DNA of 64,000 nucleotides, from assembly GCF_025464955.1 (NCBI RefSeq), contig NZ_JAODNM010000146.1:32595-96594 (forward strand). Reading direction: 5' to 3'. Below the pieces are notes generated by a model. That model saw only the letters and a program-made list of their open reading frames with translations. It searched no databases and was not told where the DNA came from. The position numbers and the translations under genes are program-made. Shown here one piece after another: positions 1 through 8,749 of the stretch (within the stretch, counting starts at the first letter, position 1; every line of letters starts with the position of its first letter). Origin of the DNA: Amycolatopsis sp. Lineage in GTDB: Bacteria; Actinomycetota; Actinomycetes; Mycobacteriales; Pseudonocardiaceae.

Positions 1-28
1 CGAAGAACCCTCTGCCGGGTGCCACGAC

Positions 29-74
29 AGTGGACTAGACCACTAATCGTGTCAAGACTTTGGACTAGACCACT
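29..74. promoter_or_regulatory. two tandem DasR (dre)-like operators, 30 bp apart
   Basis: AGTGGACTAGACCACT (29-44) and TTTGGACTAGACCACT (59-74) closely match the recalled dre consensus ACTGGTCTAGACCAGT; start-to-start spacing 30 bp. Confidence 0.6.
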
Positions 75-846
75 ACCCGGTTGACACTCCCACTCACCGG
101 AAACCCTCGACCGAAGTCCGAAATGACCTGAAATAGCCGATTTGCGGCAGACTAAAGTCGGGTCGGCCGATGTGTGGATGCGACGGCGCAGCGAAGCAAG
201 GACAGGGCAGGCAGGAGCATCAGAGGAGAACGAAGGCCCGTCACGTGTCACTGCGCAGCAACTGCACGAGGACGTTATCTTCCCAGCGACCGGAGACCTG
301 ACGTAGAGGTACCGGACCAGTAAGCGTGCCCACCAAGATCAACAATGCCGACCAAAGATCTGGTAACGCCGTGCGGCGGCGACGATCAGGCGGGCGGCGA
401 TCTTCTGTCCGCGCCGGTGGCGGACTTGGTGAACGCGGCGTAGCGGGTGTCAGCGATGTCGGAGATGCGGACAGGTTTCCGGGTCCGCGCCGGCGGCCAT
501 CCCTGCCACGATGGAGGTGACAGGCTCGGTGACCCTCGCGCCCGCAGCCGCGCCCAGCACCGGCCAGGTCCGCCACCCCCGGACGGACTCCGCCAGCCGC
601 ATCAGCGGACCAGGCCCGGGCTCGTGGTCCCGTCCACTGAAGCAAGGACCGGGGCAGCGACGGGCATGCAGTACGGATCCGAGGGCAGCATCCGTCACGC
701 CGTGGTGCCACCGGTGCCGACGTGATCACCGAGGCTGCTGCGGCTCACTGCGTCCGCTGCCATTCGAATCGGGGACCCCCGATTCAGTAGTGCTGCGGCG
801 CGTTCGCAACTCGATGGCGAGTTGCTGGTGTGCCGCGAATGCAGTC

Positions 847-899
847 AGGGCTCGTCAGTGTCGCGGCCGGGCGATCCGGTCGCGGCACTGACGAGCCCT
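847..899. terminator. large perfect hairpin (24-bp arms incl. two G-U pairs on + RNA, 5-nt loop)
   Basis: AGGGCTCGTCAGTGTCGCGGCCGG-GCGAT-CCGGTCGCGGCACTGACGAGCCCT, just downstream of the minus-strand HNH gene. Confidence 0.6.
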
Positions 900-914
900 G
901 GAGGGGATATTCTG

Positions 915-2162
915 TTACAGGTGGCAGGTATTTCGCCTGGGTCTTCGAAGCGGATCGAGATAATCGGGCGGGATGAAGTCCGGTCTCCCGTCACCGCCCA
1001 TCCGTACTTCCCAACCGCCACAATGAATTAATCGGTGGTGCCGTTCACAAAGGAGGGTCAAGTTGTTCAGGTCGGTTGGCCCGCCTAGGATCCAAAAAAT
1101 AATGTGGTTACCCTCAGTGTGTTTGGCATGTTTATTGCAACCGGGAAAAGCGCATCCGCGGTCTCGCATGACAAGTCGTCGCCGTTGCCCGGTGGTGATG
1201 ATTCTCTTGGACCGACCTAGATCCATCTGTTCACTCTCGGTCCCGAGAACAGCGGGGATCACCTTGCAGTCACAGGCGAGCATCCGTGCTTCGGCGGCGG
1301 TGATGACGCCACCGTAGTCGAGCATCGCCGTTCCGATGCCGGACTTGAGTGTTTCGTAGTCCACGGTGACCGCCACATGCACCCGGTCACCACCGTGAGT
1401 CGGGATCTCGTCGACGGTCATGGCGAGGCGGATGAGGTCGACGAGGGCGTCGGCGTGGCGTTCCCATTGGCTGCGGGTGTCGCGGCCTTCCTCTTTTGTC
1501 GAGTGTGGTTTCGCGAGGGGGTCGAGGGCGGCGCGGAGTTGGGCGTAGGCGAGGTTGTCCAGCTTGCCTTTGAGCGTGGCGGAGCCGTCGCGGTGTTCCT
1601 GGAACGACAGCTCCCGCTCCGGTCTCTCCGGCGGGTCCTTCGGCTCCGGCCCGTCCGGATCCAACGTGTCCAGGATCCGGTCACCGGCCTTCTTCACCTC
1701 AACCGGGGACGCGTTCACGGCAAGGTTGACCAGGATCTTCTCCGCGGCCACCCGGTCTTCGTCCGACACGGTCGCCGGGATGGCCGTCATCGTTTTCACG
1801 ATGACGTCGACATGCGCGGGAGTGAGGACACCGGTTAGTGCGGCGAGACCGGTCAGGGGTGCGACAGCGGGGATCTCTGTCCCGTCGATGGCGTACAAGG
1901 AGTTGGTGCCGCGGGCACGGACCACGATCTGACGTGCCGCAGGCTCGGACAACCCCGTCGTATGCATCAACCACTGCACCGCCGAGTTGTACTGATGAGT
2001 CACCTTGATGCCATCAGTCTCAGTCTTGGTGACCACCAGACCCAGCAGCGCGGTGTACCGGTTCATCTCCCCGGTGATCGCCCGCGCGTACTCGACCAGT
2101 GTCGCCGGATCAGCACGCCGGATATCGGCGGCATCGGGGAGGGTGATCGTATCGCTGGGCAC
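915..2162 (-). CDS. DUF222 / 13E12-repeat-type HNH endonuclease domain protein
   Basis: C-terminal CAFPGCNKHAKHTEGNHIIFWILGGPTDLNNLTLLCERHHRLIH HNH signature; DUF222-like N-terminus. Confidence 0.85.
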   Translation of the reverse strand: MPSDTITLPDAADIRRADPATLVEYARAITGEMNRYTALLGLVVTKTETDGIKVTHQYNSAVQWLMHTTGLSEPAARQIVVRARGTNSLYAIDGTEIPAVAPLTGLAALTGVLTPAHVDVIVKTMTAIPATVSDEDRVAAEKILVNLAVNASPVEVKKAGDRILDTLDPDGPEPKDPPERPERELSFQEHRDGSATLKGKLDNLAYAQLRAALDPLAKPHSTKEEGRDTRSQWERHADALVDLIRLAMTVDEIPTHGGDRVHVAVTVDYETLKSGIGTAMLDYGGVITAAEARMLACDCKVIPAVLGTESEQMDLGRSKRIITTGQRRRLVMRDRGCAFPGCNKHAKHTEGNHIIFWILGGPTDLNNLTLLCERHHRLIHCGGWEVRMGGDGRPDFIPPDYLDPLRRPRRNTCHL

Positions 2163-2555
2163 TTCTCTATTCTACTGCGATTCGAACGTACATTCGGAAC
2201 ACGTTCAGGTGCTAGATTAAGTCGCGGAACGTAGCCGTTGGTTATTCGGAAAGGCTTCTATAGCAACGAATTTCGCCCGCTCGCCTCCTGCAACTGCTTG
2301 CCGCGTCACTCACTCATACACCAGACGAACGAGCGCAGTCGCTTACCGTGATTGACGAATTGCGAACGGCGCGATGCGCGCGGTCACTGCAAGGAAATTC
2401 CCTTTCAATCACCGTGAAACCCCAACGGCGTTCCCTCCTCGCCCAACCGCAGTTACTGCGGGTCACCGAAATGGGCACGCAGGCCAGCCGATCGCCGCCT
2501 TTGTCGGCCGGGAATCGCGCGTACCCTCCGGGGAAGTGCTGCCGGGGGAGGCGGG

Positions 2556-3791
2556 ATGACCGGACTGGACCGGCCGGTGGGGATCCATCGGGTGTTCGCG
2601 CTCGGCGAGTTCCGGGCGCTGTTCGCGGCGCAGCTGGTTTCCGTTGCGGGGGACCAGTTGGCGCGCGTGGCGTTGTCGATTCTGGTGTTCGACCGGACGC
2701 GTTCGGCGGGGTGGGCGGCGGCGACGTACGCGTTGACGTTCTTGCCGGACCTCCTCGGGGGGCCGCTGCTTTCCGGGCTGGCAGACCGTTTTCCGCGGCG
2801 GTCGGTGATGGTGCTGGCCGATTTGGCGCGGCTGGTGCTTGTCTCGGCGATGGCGGTGCCGGGGATGTCGCTGCCGGCGGTGGCCGGGCTGCTGGTTTTG
2901 GTGCAACTGCTCAACACGCCTTGGGGCGCGGCGCGAGCGGCGCTGTTGCCGCAGGTGCTCGAAGGCGAGCTGTTCGTCGCGGGCAACGCGGTGTTTTCGA
3001 TGACCACCCAGTCCGCGCAGGTGCTGGGGTTCGCCGGCGGCGGGTTGACCGTGGCTTTCTTGGGTCCGAGCGGTGCTTTATGGGTCGACGCGGGGACTTT
3101 CGCGGTTTCGGCGACGGTGATCCGATGGGGCGTCCGGCTCCGGGCCGCGCCGAACGCGTCGGCTGACCGGAAAGTCCGTTGGGCCGCGGAGCTTCGCGCC
3201 GGACTGTTCCTCGTGACGCGTGATCGGAAGCTGCGGGCACTCGTCGCGCTCGCGTGTGTGTCGGGTTTCTACATCGCCGGTGAGGCCATCGCGGCGCCTT
3301 ACGCGGCTGAACTCGGTGGTGGTGCGGCAACGGTCGGGTCGCTGCTGGCGTCGTACGCGGTCGGCAACGTCGTTGGGATGGCTTTGCTGGCAAGGATTCC
3401 TCGACAGTTGCGCACACGTCTGATGGTGCCGCTCGCGGTGTTGGCCTGTGCGACGCTGATCGGCTGCGCGGCGAACCCCGGGCTGAGCCTGACGCTCACC
3501 CTGTGGTTCTGCTCCGGCGCGGCGGGCGCGTACAACCTGACCGCGTCGACGTTGTTCGTGCAGGCGGTGCCGGATTCCCGCCGGGGCCAGGCTTTCGGAC
3601 TGGCGGTGACCGCGTTGCGGGTGTCCCAGGGGGTTGGCGTCGTGCTCGCCGGGCTGGCGGCCGAACACCTGTCGCCGCACCTCGTCGTGGCGCTCGCCGG
3701 CGCGTTGGGAGTGCTGGCCGCCGGCGCGGCAGGCTTGGCTTGGCGTCGGGCTTCTCCACCGGTCGCCCCCGGTTCGGTGGGCGACCGGTGA
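2556..3791 (+). CDS. MFS transporter
   Basis: multi-TM protein with MFS N-terminal pattern (FRALFAAQLVSVAGDQLARVALSILVFDRT..., GLADRFPRRSVMVLADLARL). Confidence 0.85.
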   Translation: MTGLDRPVGIHRVFALGEFRALFAAQLVSVAGDQLARVALSILVFDRTRSAGWAAATYALTFLPDLLGGPLLSGLADRFPRRSVMVLADLARLVLVSAMAVPGMSLPAVAGLLVLVQLLNTPWGAARAALLPQVLEGELFVAGNAVFSMTTQSAQVLGFAGGGLTVAFLGPSGALWVDAGTFAVSATVIRWGVRLRAAPNASADRKVRWAAELRAGLFLVTRDRKLRALVALACVSGFYIAGEAIAAPYAAELGGGAATVGSLLASYAVGNVVGMALLARIPRQLRTRLMVPLAVLACATLIGCAANPGLSLTLTLWFCSGAAGAYNLTASTLFVQAVPDSRRGQAFGLAVTALRVSQGVGVVLAGLAAEHLSPHLVVALAGALGVLAAGAAGLAWRRASPPVAPGSVGDR

Positions 3792-3810
3792 AAGGCCATG
3801 GGAAGCCCGG

Positions 3811-3894
3811 TTAGAACCGCGTCCAGTCGGTGGGGCGCTGGGTGCGGCGGGTCCAGTCGGTCGGGCGGCCGGTGCGGGGGAAGGTGGTGTTCAT
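3811..3894 (-). CDS. 27-aa small ORF MNTTFPRTGRPTDWTRRTQRPTDWTRF with internal RPTDWTR repeat
   Basis: read directly from sequence; perfect AGGAGG Shine-Dalgarno 8 nt upstream of ATG; not in the supplied ORF track. Confidence 0.5.
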   Translation of the reverse strand: MNTTFPRTGRPTDWTRRTQRPTDWTRF

Positions 3895-4030
3895 GATGGG
3901 TGCCTCCTCGGCGGGAAAGGTGACGACCCTGCGTGAGAAGGCCGTTCACCGTCTGGGCTAATGACACACGGCGTGCGCCTGGTTACCATTACGGGTCCTA
4001 TCCGCACAGGTGCGAGGGGGTAGGCCCGCG

Positions 4031-5377
4031 ATGCTATTTTCCCGTGCGCGGACGTCCTTGCCCAGCGCCCCCAGGCGGCTAGACGGTCTCGATCCGCGGC
4101 GATGGCCGCTGTGGTCGCTGTCCCGCCCGGTGCTCATGTACCTCGGTCTCGTCGAAATCGCCGCTGCCGTCGCCGCCACGATGACCGCGACTTTGGTGCC
4201 GATCACGTCGCAAGCCCTGATCTGGTGCGCGCTTCTGATCGTTGCCGAGCTCGGTCACCTCGAGGCCGCGCGCGGTATCGAACGGATCAGGGAACTGGGC
4301 GCGGACGGAAGCCCGCACATGCATCTGCAGTCGATCTGGATCTTCGCCGCGTTGCTGTTGGTGCCGCCACCGCTGGTGTTGCTGGTGATCGTGATCAGCT
4401 ACGGCCATTCCTGGGTGCGGGTCTACCGGCGCCGCTCTGTCTTGCACCGAAAGGTCTTTTCCGCGGCCACGGTGGTTTTGGCGTGCACGTGCGCGTACAC
4501 CGTGCTCTACGCGGGGACGGCGGGCCAGGTGCCGTTCATGGCGCGGCTGGACGGGTTCTCCGGCATGGTGACGCTCATCCTCGCCGGTTTCGTCTACTTC
4601 GGGGTCAACTACGCCATGGTCGTCGCCATGATTCTGGTGACCAACCCGGCGAACCCCGGTCGCCAGGCGCTCGGCAACGTTTCGGACATCCTGATCGTCG
4701 GTGCCGCCGTCGGGCTGGGTTGCGGGGTCGCGTTGGTGATGACCGTGCGGCCGTGGCTGCTGCCGGTGCTGATGATCACCCCGCTCGCGTTGCAGCTCGG
4801 TCTGCTGCTGCCCCAACTGCGTGCGGCGTCGCGCACGGACTCGAAGACCGGCCTGATCACCTTGGGTTTCTGGGACGAGGTCGCCCAACGCGAGCTGCTG
4901 CGCGCGCGGCGGCTCGCTTCGACGGTCGGTGTGCTGATGATCGACATCGACCACTTCAAGCGCATCAACGACCAGCGCGGCCACCTCGCCGGGGACGAGG
5001 TCCTCCGCGCGGTCGCGACCGCGATCAGAGGGCAGGTCCGGGCGGAGGACTTCGTCGGCCGCTACGGCGGCGAGGAGTTCGTCGTACTCCTTCCCGGCGT
5101 CACCGGCGCGGAGGCGGCGAAGGTCGCCGAGCGTGTCCGGCTGGGCATCAAAGCACTCGCCGTCGACGTGCCGGCCAAGGACCTCGGCGAACCGCCGGTC
5201 ACGGTCCGTGGGCTCGGCGCGTCCATCGGCGTCGCCGCGTACCCGCAGCACGCCACCGAACTGGGCGACCTGCTCCAAGCCGCCGACGTGGCGCTGTACG
5301 AGGCCAAGGAGACCGGACGCGGCAAGGTCGTCGAAAGCTCACGCCCCCTGCCGCCCGGGATCACCGCATCGCGCTGA
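4031..5377 (+). CDS. membrane-anchored GGDEF diguanylate cyclase
   Basis: RYGGEEFVVLLPG active-site motif, DxxxFKxINDxxGHxxGDxxL pattern (DIDHFKRINDQRGHLAGDEVL), N-terminal TM segments. Confidence 0.9.
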   Translation: MLFSRARTSLPSAPRRLDGLDPRRWPLWSLSRPVLMYLGLVEIAAAVAATMTATLVPITSQALIWCALLIVAELGHLEAARGIERIRELGADGSPHMHLQSIWIFAALLLVPPPLVLLVIVISYGHSWVRVYRRRSVLHRKVFSAATVVLACTCAYTVLYAGTAGQVPFMARLDGFSGMVTLILAGFVYFGVNYAMVVAMILVTNPANPGRQALGNVSDILIVGAAVGLGCGVALVMTVRPWLLPVLMITPLALQLGLLLPQLRAASRTDSKTGLITLGFWDEVAQRELLRARRLASTVGVLMIDIDHFKRINDQRGHLAGDEVLRAVATAIRGQVRAEDFVGRYGGEEFVVLLPGVTGAEAAKVAERVRLGIKALAVDVPAKDLGEPPVTVRGLGASIGVAAYPQHATELGDLLQAADVALYEAKETGRGKVVESSRPLPPGITASR

Positions 5378-6206
5378 CGGCCGCGTCGACGGTCTGCTCC
5401 AGCAGCACGGCGATCGTCGTAGGGCCGACGCCGCCGGGGACCGGAGTGAGCAGCCCTGCGCGCGTCGTGGCTTCGTCGAACGCGACATCGCCGACGTTGC
5501 CTGCGTTGTAGCCCGCGTCGATCACCACGGCCCCGGGCTTGAGCCAGTCACCCCGGACGAACTCCGCTTTGCCGACCGCGGCCACCAGGACGTCTGCCGT
5601 ACGCGTGAGGGAAGGCAGGTCTCGGGTCTTCGAGTGACAGATCGTGACCGTGGCATTCCGGGCGAGCAGCAGCATGGCGACCGGTTTGCCCAGGATCGGA
5701 CTGCGTCCAAGGACGACCGCGTGTTTGCCGGCGAGGTCGACGTCGTAGTGGTCGAGCAGCCGCATGATCCCGCCCGGGGTGCAGGACACGAAACCCGCGT
5801 CGCCGAACGACATGCGCGCGAACGAGGCCATGGTGACGCCGTCGACGTCCTTGCCCGGCGCGATGGCCTCGAAGGCCGCCCGCTCGTCGATGTGCGGCGG
5901 TACGGGGTGCTGGAGCAGGATGCCGTGGACGTCCGGGTCGCGTGACAGCTCGGTGATCGCCGCGACCAGCGCCTCGGTTGTCGTCGACGTCGGAAGCTGG
6001 ACGTGCCGGGATGCTATCCCCGCGTTCCGACAGCGGTTCTGCTTCATTTTCACGTAGGTCGCCGAGGCGGGGTCGTCGCCGACGAGCACGGTCGCCAGGC
6101 AGGGCTCCGATCCGGTTCGTTCGCGGAAAAGCCGCGCGCGCTGGGTCGTTCGCTCGACGAGGTCGCGGGCGAGTTCGGTACCGGACATGAGCTGGGTGTC
6201 GTGCAT
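5361..6206 (-). CDS. folD: bifunctional methylenetetrahydrofolate dehydrogenase/cyclohydrolase
   Basis: FolD motifs: LVGDDPASATYVKMKQ, GILLQHPVP, PGKDVDGV, VLGRSPILGKPVAMLL, DVLVAAVGK, PVPGGVGPTTIAVL. Confidence 0.93.
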   Translation of the reverse strand: MHDTQLMSGTELARDLVERTTQRARLFRERTGSEPCLATVLVGDDPASATYVKMKQNRCRNAGIASRHVQLPTSTTTEALVAAITELSRDPDVHGILLQHPVPPHIDERAAFEAIAPGKDVDGVTMASFARMSFGDAGFVSCTPGGIMRLLDHYDVDLAGKHAVVLGRSPILGKPVAMLLLARNATVTICHSKTRDLPSLTRTADVLVAAVGKAEFVRGDWLKPGAVVIDAGYNAGNVGDVAFDEATTRAGLLTPVPGGVGPTTIAVLLEQTVDAAVSAMR

Positions 6207-6359
6207 GAGGGTTCCTCGAGCGTCGCGGGATGCCCAGGCGCACGGCTCACGGCGAGGCCGCTCCACGGTGGTACTCCACCCGAACGCCAGTCACGGCCCG
6301 GATCGGACGATACCGGAAATCGAGGTGCCCCGCGGGCGTCGTGTTGCCATCCTGAAGCC

Positions 6360-7004
6360 ATGCTCATCGACCACTTCCCGCCGGCTGGGCTTCGCCTGCG
6401 GACGCCTCGCCTGGAACTGCGGCTTCCGTCGCCAGAACAGCTCGCCGAGCTGGCCCAGCTAGCCGCGGGCGGGATCCACGAGCCGGGGTCGATGCCGTTC
6501 CTCATCCCGTGGACCGAGCTTCCGGCCGCCGAAATCGCGACGCGCATCGTCCAGCGGCATTGGCTGGGGCTGGGCAAGTGGAGGCCGCAGAGCTGGTCGG
6601 CCGACTTCACCGTGCTCAGCGAGGGCACCGTCGTGGGGCTGCAGACGCTCCACGCGCAGGACTTGGCGATCACCGGCGAGGTCAAGACCGGCTCGTGGCT
6701 GGGGTTGCCGCACCAGGGGCAGGGGATCGGTACCGAGATGCGGGCGGCGGTGCTGCATCTGGCCTTCAGCGGCCTTGGCGCGCTCGAAGCGTGCTCGGCC
6801 GCCTTCGAGGACAACCTGGCGTCCCAGCGCGTATCGCGCAAGCTCGGCTACCAGGACGACGGCGTCGAGCGCTGTGTGGTGGACGGCGAGCTCAGGATCG
6901 ACCGCAGGCTGCGCCTCACCCGGGCGGACTGGGAGCGCCGTCGGACGGTCCCGGTCGAGATCGAGGGGCTGGCACCCTGCCTGCCGTTCTTCGGCCTCAC
7001 CTGA
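6360..7004 (+). CDS. GNAT family N-acetyltransferase
   Basis: RLRTPRLELRLPSPEQ N-terminus, GLPHQGQGIGTEMRAAVLHLAF acetyl-CoA binding motif. Confidence 0.85.
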   Translation: MLIDHFPPAGLRLRTPRLELRLPSPEQLAELAQLAAGGIHEPGSMPFLIPWTELPAAEIATRIVQRHWLGLGKWRPQSWSADFTVLSEGTVVGLQTLHAQDLAITGEVKTGSWLGLPHQGQGIGTEMRAAVLHLAFSGLGALEACSAAFEDNLASQRVSRKLGYQDDGVERCVVDGELRIDRRLRLTRADWERRRTVPVEIEGLAPCLPFFGLT

Positions 7005-7187
7005 GCACAACGCCGCTGACCTGCGGAAGGTCGCTCTGGGTGAGCGGGCGTATCGATCGGGGGTGGACCTAGGACCACTGGCGATCGGCTGGTCTGCACC
7101 CTCGGAACGGCCTTCGGTTCTCCCTAGTGTTGTCCCCAGCGAGAAGAAGCAGGCAGCGCCAGCCGGCGCCGGGCACAGGGAGCAGAC

Positions 7188-7877
7188 GTGAACACAGCAG
7201 TCGCGCAGCAGGCCAGGACCGCGGATTTCGTCCGGCTCGAGTCGGTCCGCAAGTGCTACGACTCGGCGCCTCTCGGTGAGGTTGCCCTCGCCGGTGTCAC
7301 GCTCAGCCTCGCCGAAGGCAGCTTCACTGCCGTGGTGGGCCCCGCCGGCTCGGGCAAGAGCAGCTTCCTGCGGTGTGCGGCGGGGCTGACGCGGCCCACG
7401 ACGGGTTCCGTGATGCTTGACGGCGTCAAGCTCGGTGAACTCGACGACGCGGAGCTCACGGCGTTGCGGCGCGAGCGCATCGGCTTCCTCACCGCCGACG
7501 CGAACCTGCAGCCGTCGCTGACCGTGCGGCAGAACGTCCTGCTCCCGCTGCGGCTCGCCGGGCGTGACATCGCCGCCGACGCGGCCGACAAGGCGCTTGA
7601 GCAGGTCGGCGTCGCGGAGTTGGCCCACCACCGCACCGAGGAGCTGACGGCCGCCCAGCGGCAGCGTGTCGCGCTGGCCCGTGCGCTGGTGGTCGACCCA
7701 CTGGTGATTTTCGCCGACGAACCGGTCCGCGACCTCGACGCGGCGGCCGCAGGTGACTTTCTGCGACTGCTCCGGGCGACCGGCCGGACCGTCGTGCTGA
7801 CGACCGCCGACCCGGGTGTCGCCGGGCAGGCCGACGAGACCGTGCACCTCGACGGCGGCAGGATCGCGGCAGCTTGA
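7188..7877 (+). CDS. orphan ABC transporter ATP-binding protein (LolD-like)
   Basis: Walker A GPAGSGKSS, Walker B LVIFADEP; degenerate signature LTAAQRQR; no adjacent permease. Confidence 0.85.
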   Translation: MNTAVAQQARTADFVRLESVRKCYDSAPLGEVALAGVTLSLAEGSFTAVVGPAGSGKSSFLRCAAGLTRPTTGSVMLDGVKLGELDDAELTALRRERIGFLTADANLQPSLTVRQNVLLPLRLAGRDIAADAADKALEQVGVAELAHHRTEELTAAQRQRVALARALVVDPLVIFADEPVRDLDAAAAGDFLRLLRATGRTVVLTTADPGVAGQADETVHLDGGRIAAA

Positions 7878-8034
7878 GCCCCTTTTCGCCACCGGCCGCG
7901 ATCGGTCGTGCGGGCTCCGCTAAACCTCGTGCGCGAACGGACCAACCTCGCCCGCATTACCCCAAATGGCTCCGTAGAGTGATTAAATCTGCGTACGTTC
8001 TGTGGGGGGACTGGGGCTGGGAAGTTGGCGCGGC

Positions 8035-8640
8035 ATGATCAAGGTGATGCTGGCTGAGGATATGCACATGGTGCGCGGAGCACTGGTCGCATTGCTCAAC
8101 CTCGAAACCGATATCCAAGTGGTGGCGGAAGTCGCCAACGGCAACGAAATCCTGCCGACGGCGCAGCGGCACCTGCCCGACGTCGCGGTGATCGACATCG
8201 ACCTGCCGGGCATGGACGGGCTGACCGCGGCCGGGGAGATGCATGCCCGGCTGCCCGCGTGCCGCACGCTGATCCTGACCAGTCTCGGCCGACCTGGCAC
8301 GCTGCGCCGGGCGCTCTCGGCGAAGGTCGGCGGGTTCATCCTCAAGGACGCGCCGTCCCGCGAGCTCGCCGACGCGATCCGCGGGGTCGCCGTCGGCCGT
8401 CGTGTCATCGACAGCCAGCTCGCGCTCGCCGCGTGGGACACCCAGGACTGCCCGCTGACCCCGCGGGAGGTCGAGGTACTGCGGCTGGCGTCGGACGGTA
8501 CCGAGGTCGTCGAGATCGCCGCGCGACTGTTCCTCACCGCGGGCACGGTCCGCAACTACCTGACGACGGTCGCCACGAAACTCAACGCCCGCAACCGTGT
8601 CGATGCCATCCGCATCGCCAAAGACAGCGGATGGCTCTGA
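8035..8640 (+). CDS. NarL/LuxR-family response regulator
   Basis: receiver domain (MIKVMLAEDMHMVRGALVALL...DIDLPGMDG...K) plus LTPREVEVLRLASDG HTH. Confidence 0.9.
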   Translation: MIKVMLAEDMHMVRGALVALLNLETDIQVVAEVANGNEILPTAQRHLPDVAVIDIDLPGMDGLTAAGEMHARLPACRTLILTSLGRPGTLRRALSAKVGGFILKDAPSRELADAIRGVAVGRRVIDSQLALAAWDTQDCPLTPREVEVLRLASDGTEVVEIAARLFLTAGTVRNYLTTVATKLNARNRVDAIRIAKDSGWL

Positions 8641-8688
8641 CCCGCCTTTGCTGAACTCTTCAAGCTTCCCACTTTTGCGCTTTTGTGG

Positions 8689-8711
8689 GGTCTCTTAGTT
8701 TCTAAGAGACC
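8689..8711. terminator. bidirectional terminator-like hairpin between convergent genes
   Basis: GGTCTCTTAG-TTT-CTAAGAGACC perfect 10-bp stem between response regulator end (8640) and kinase end (8750). Confidence 0.65.
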
Positions 8712-8749
8712 GCGAGTCGACGGCGAGTTGCGGTAGTTGGCGTCTGCCC

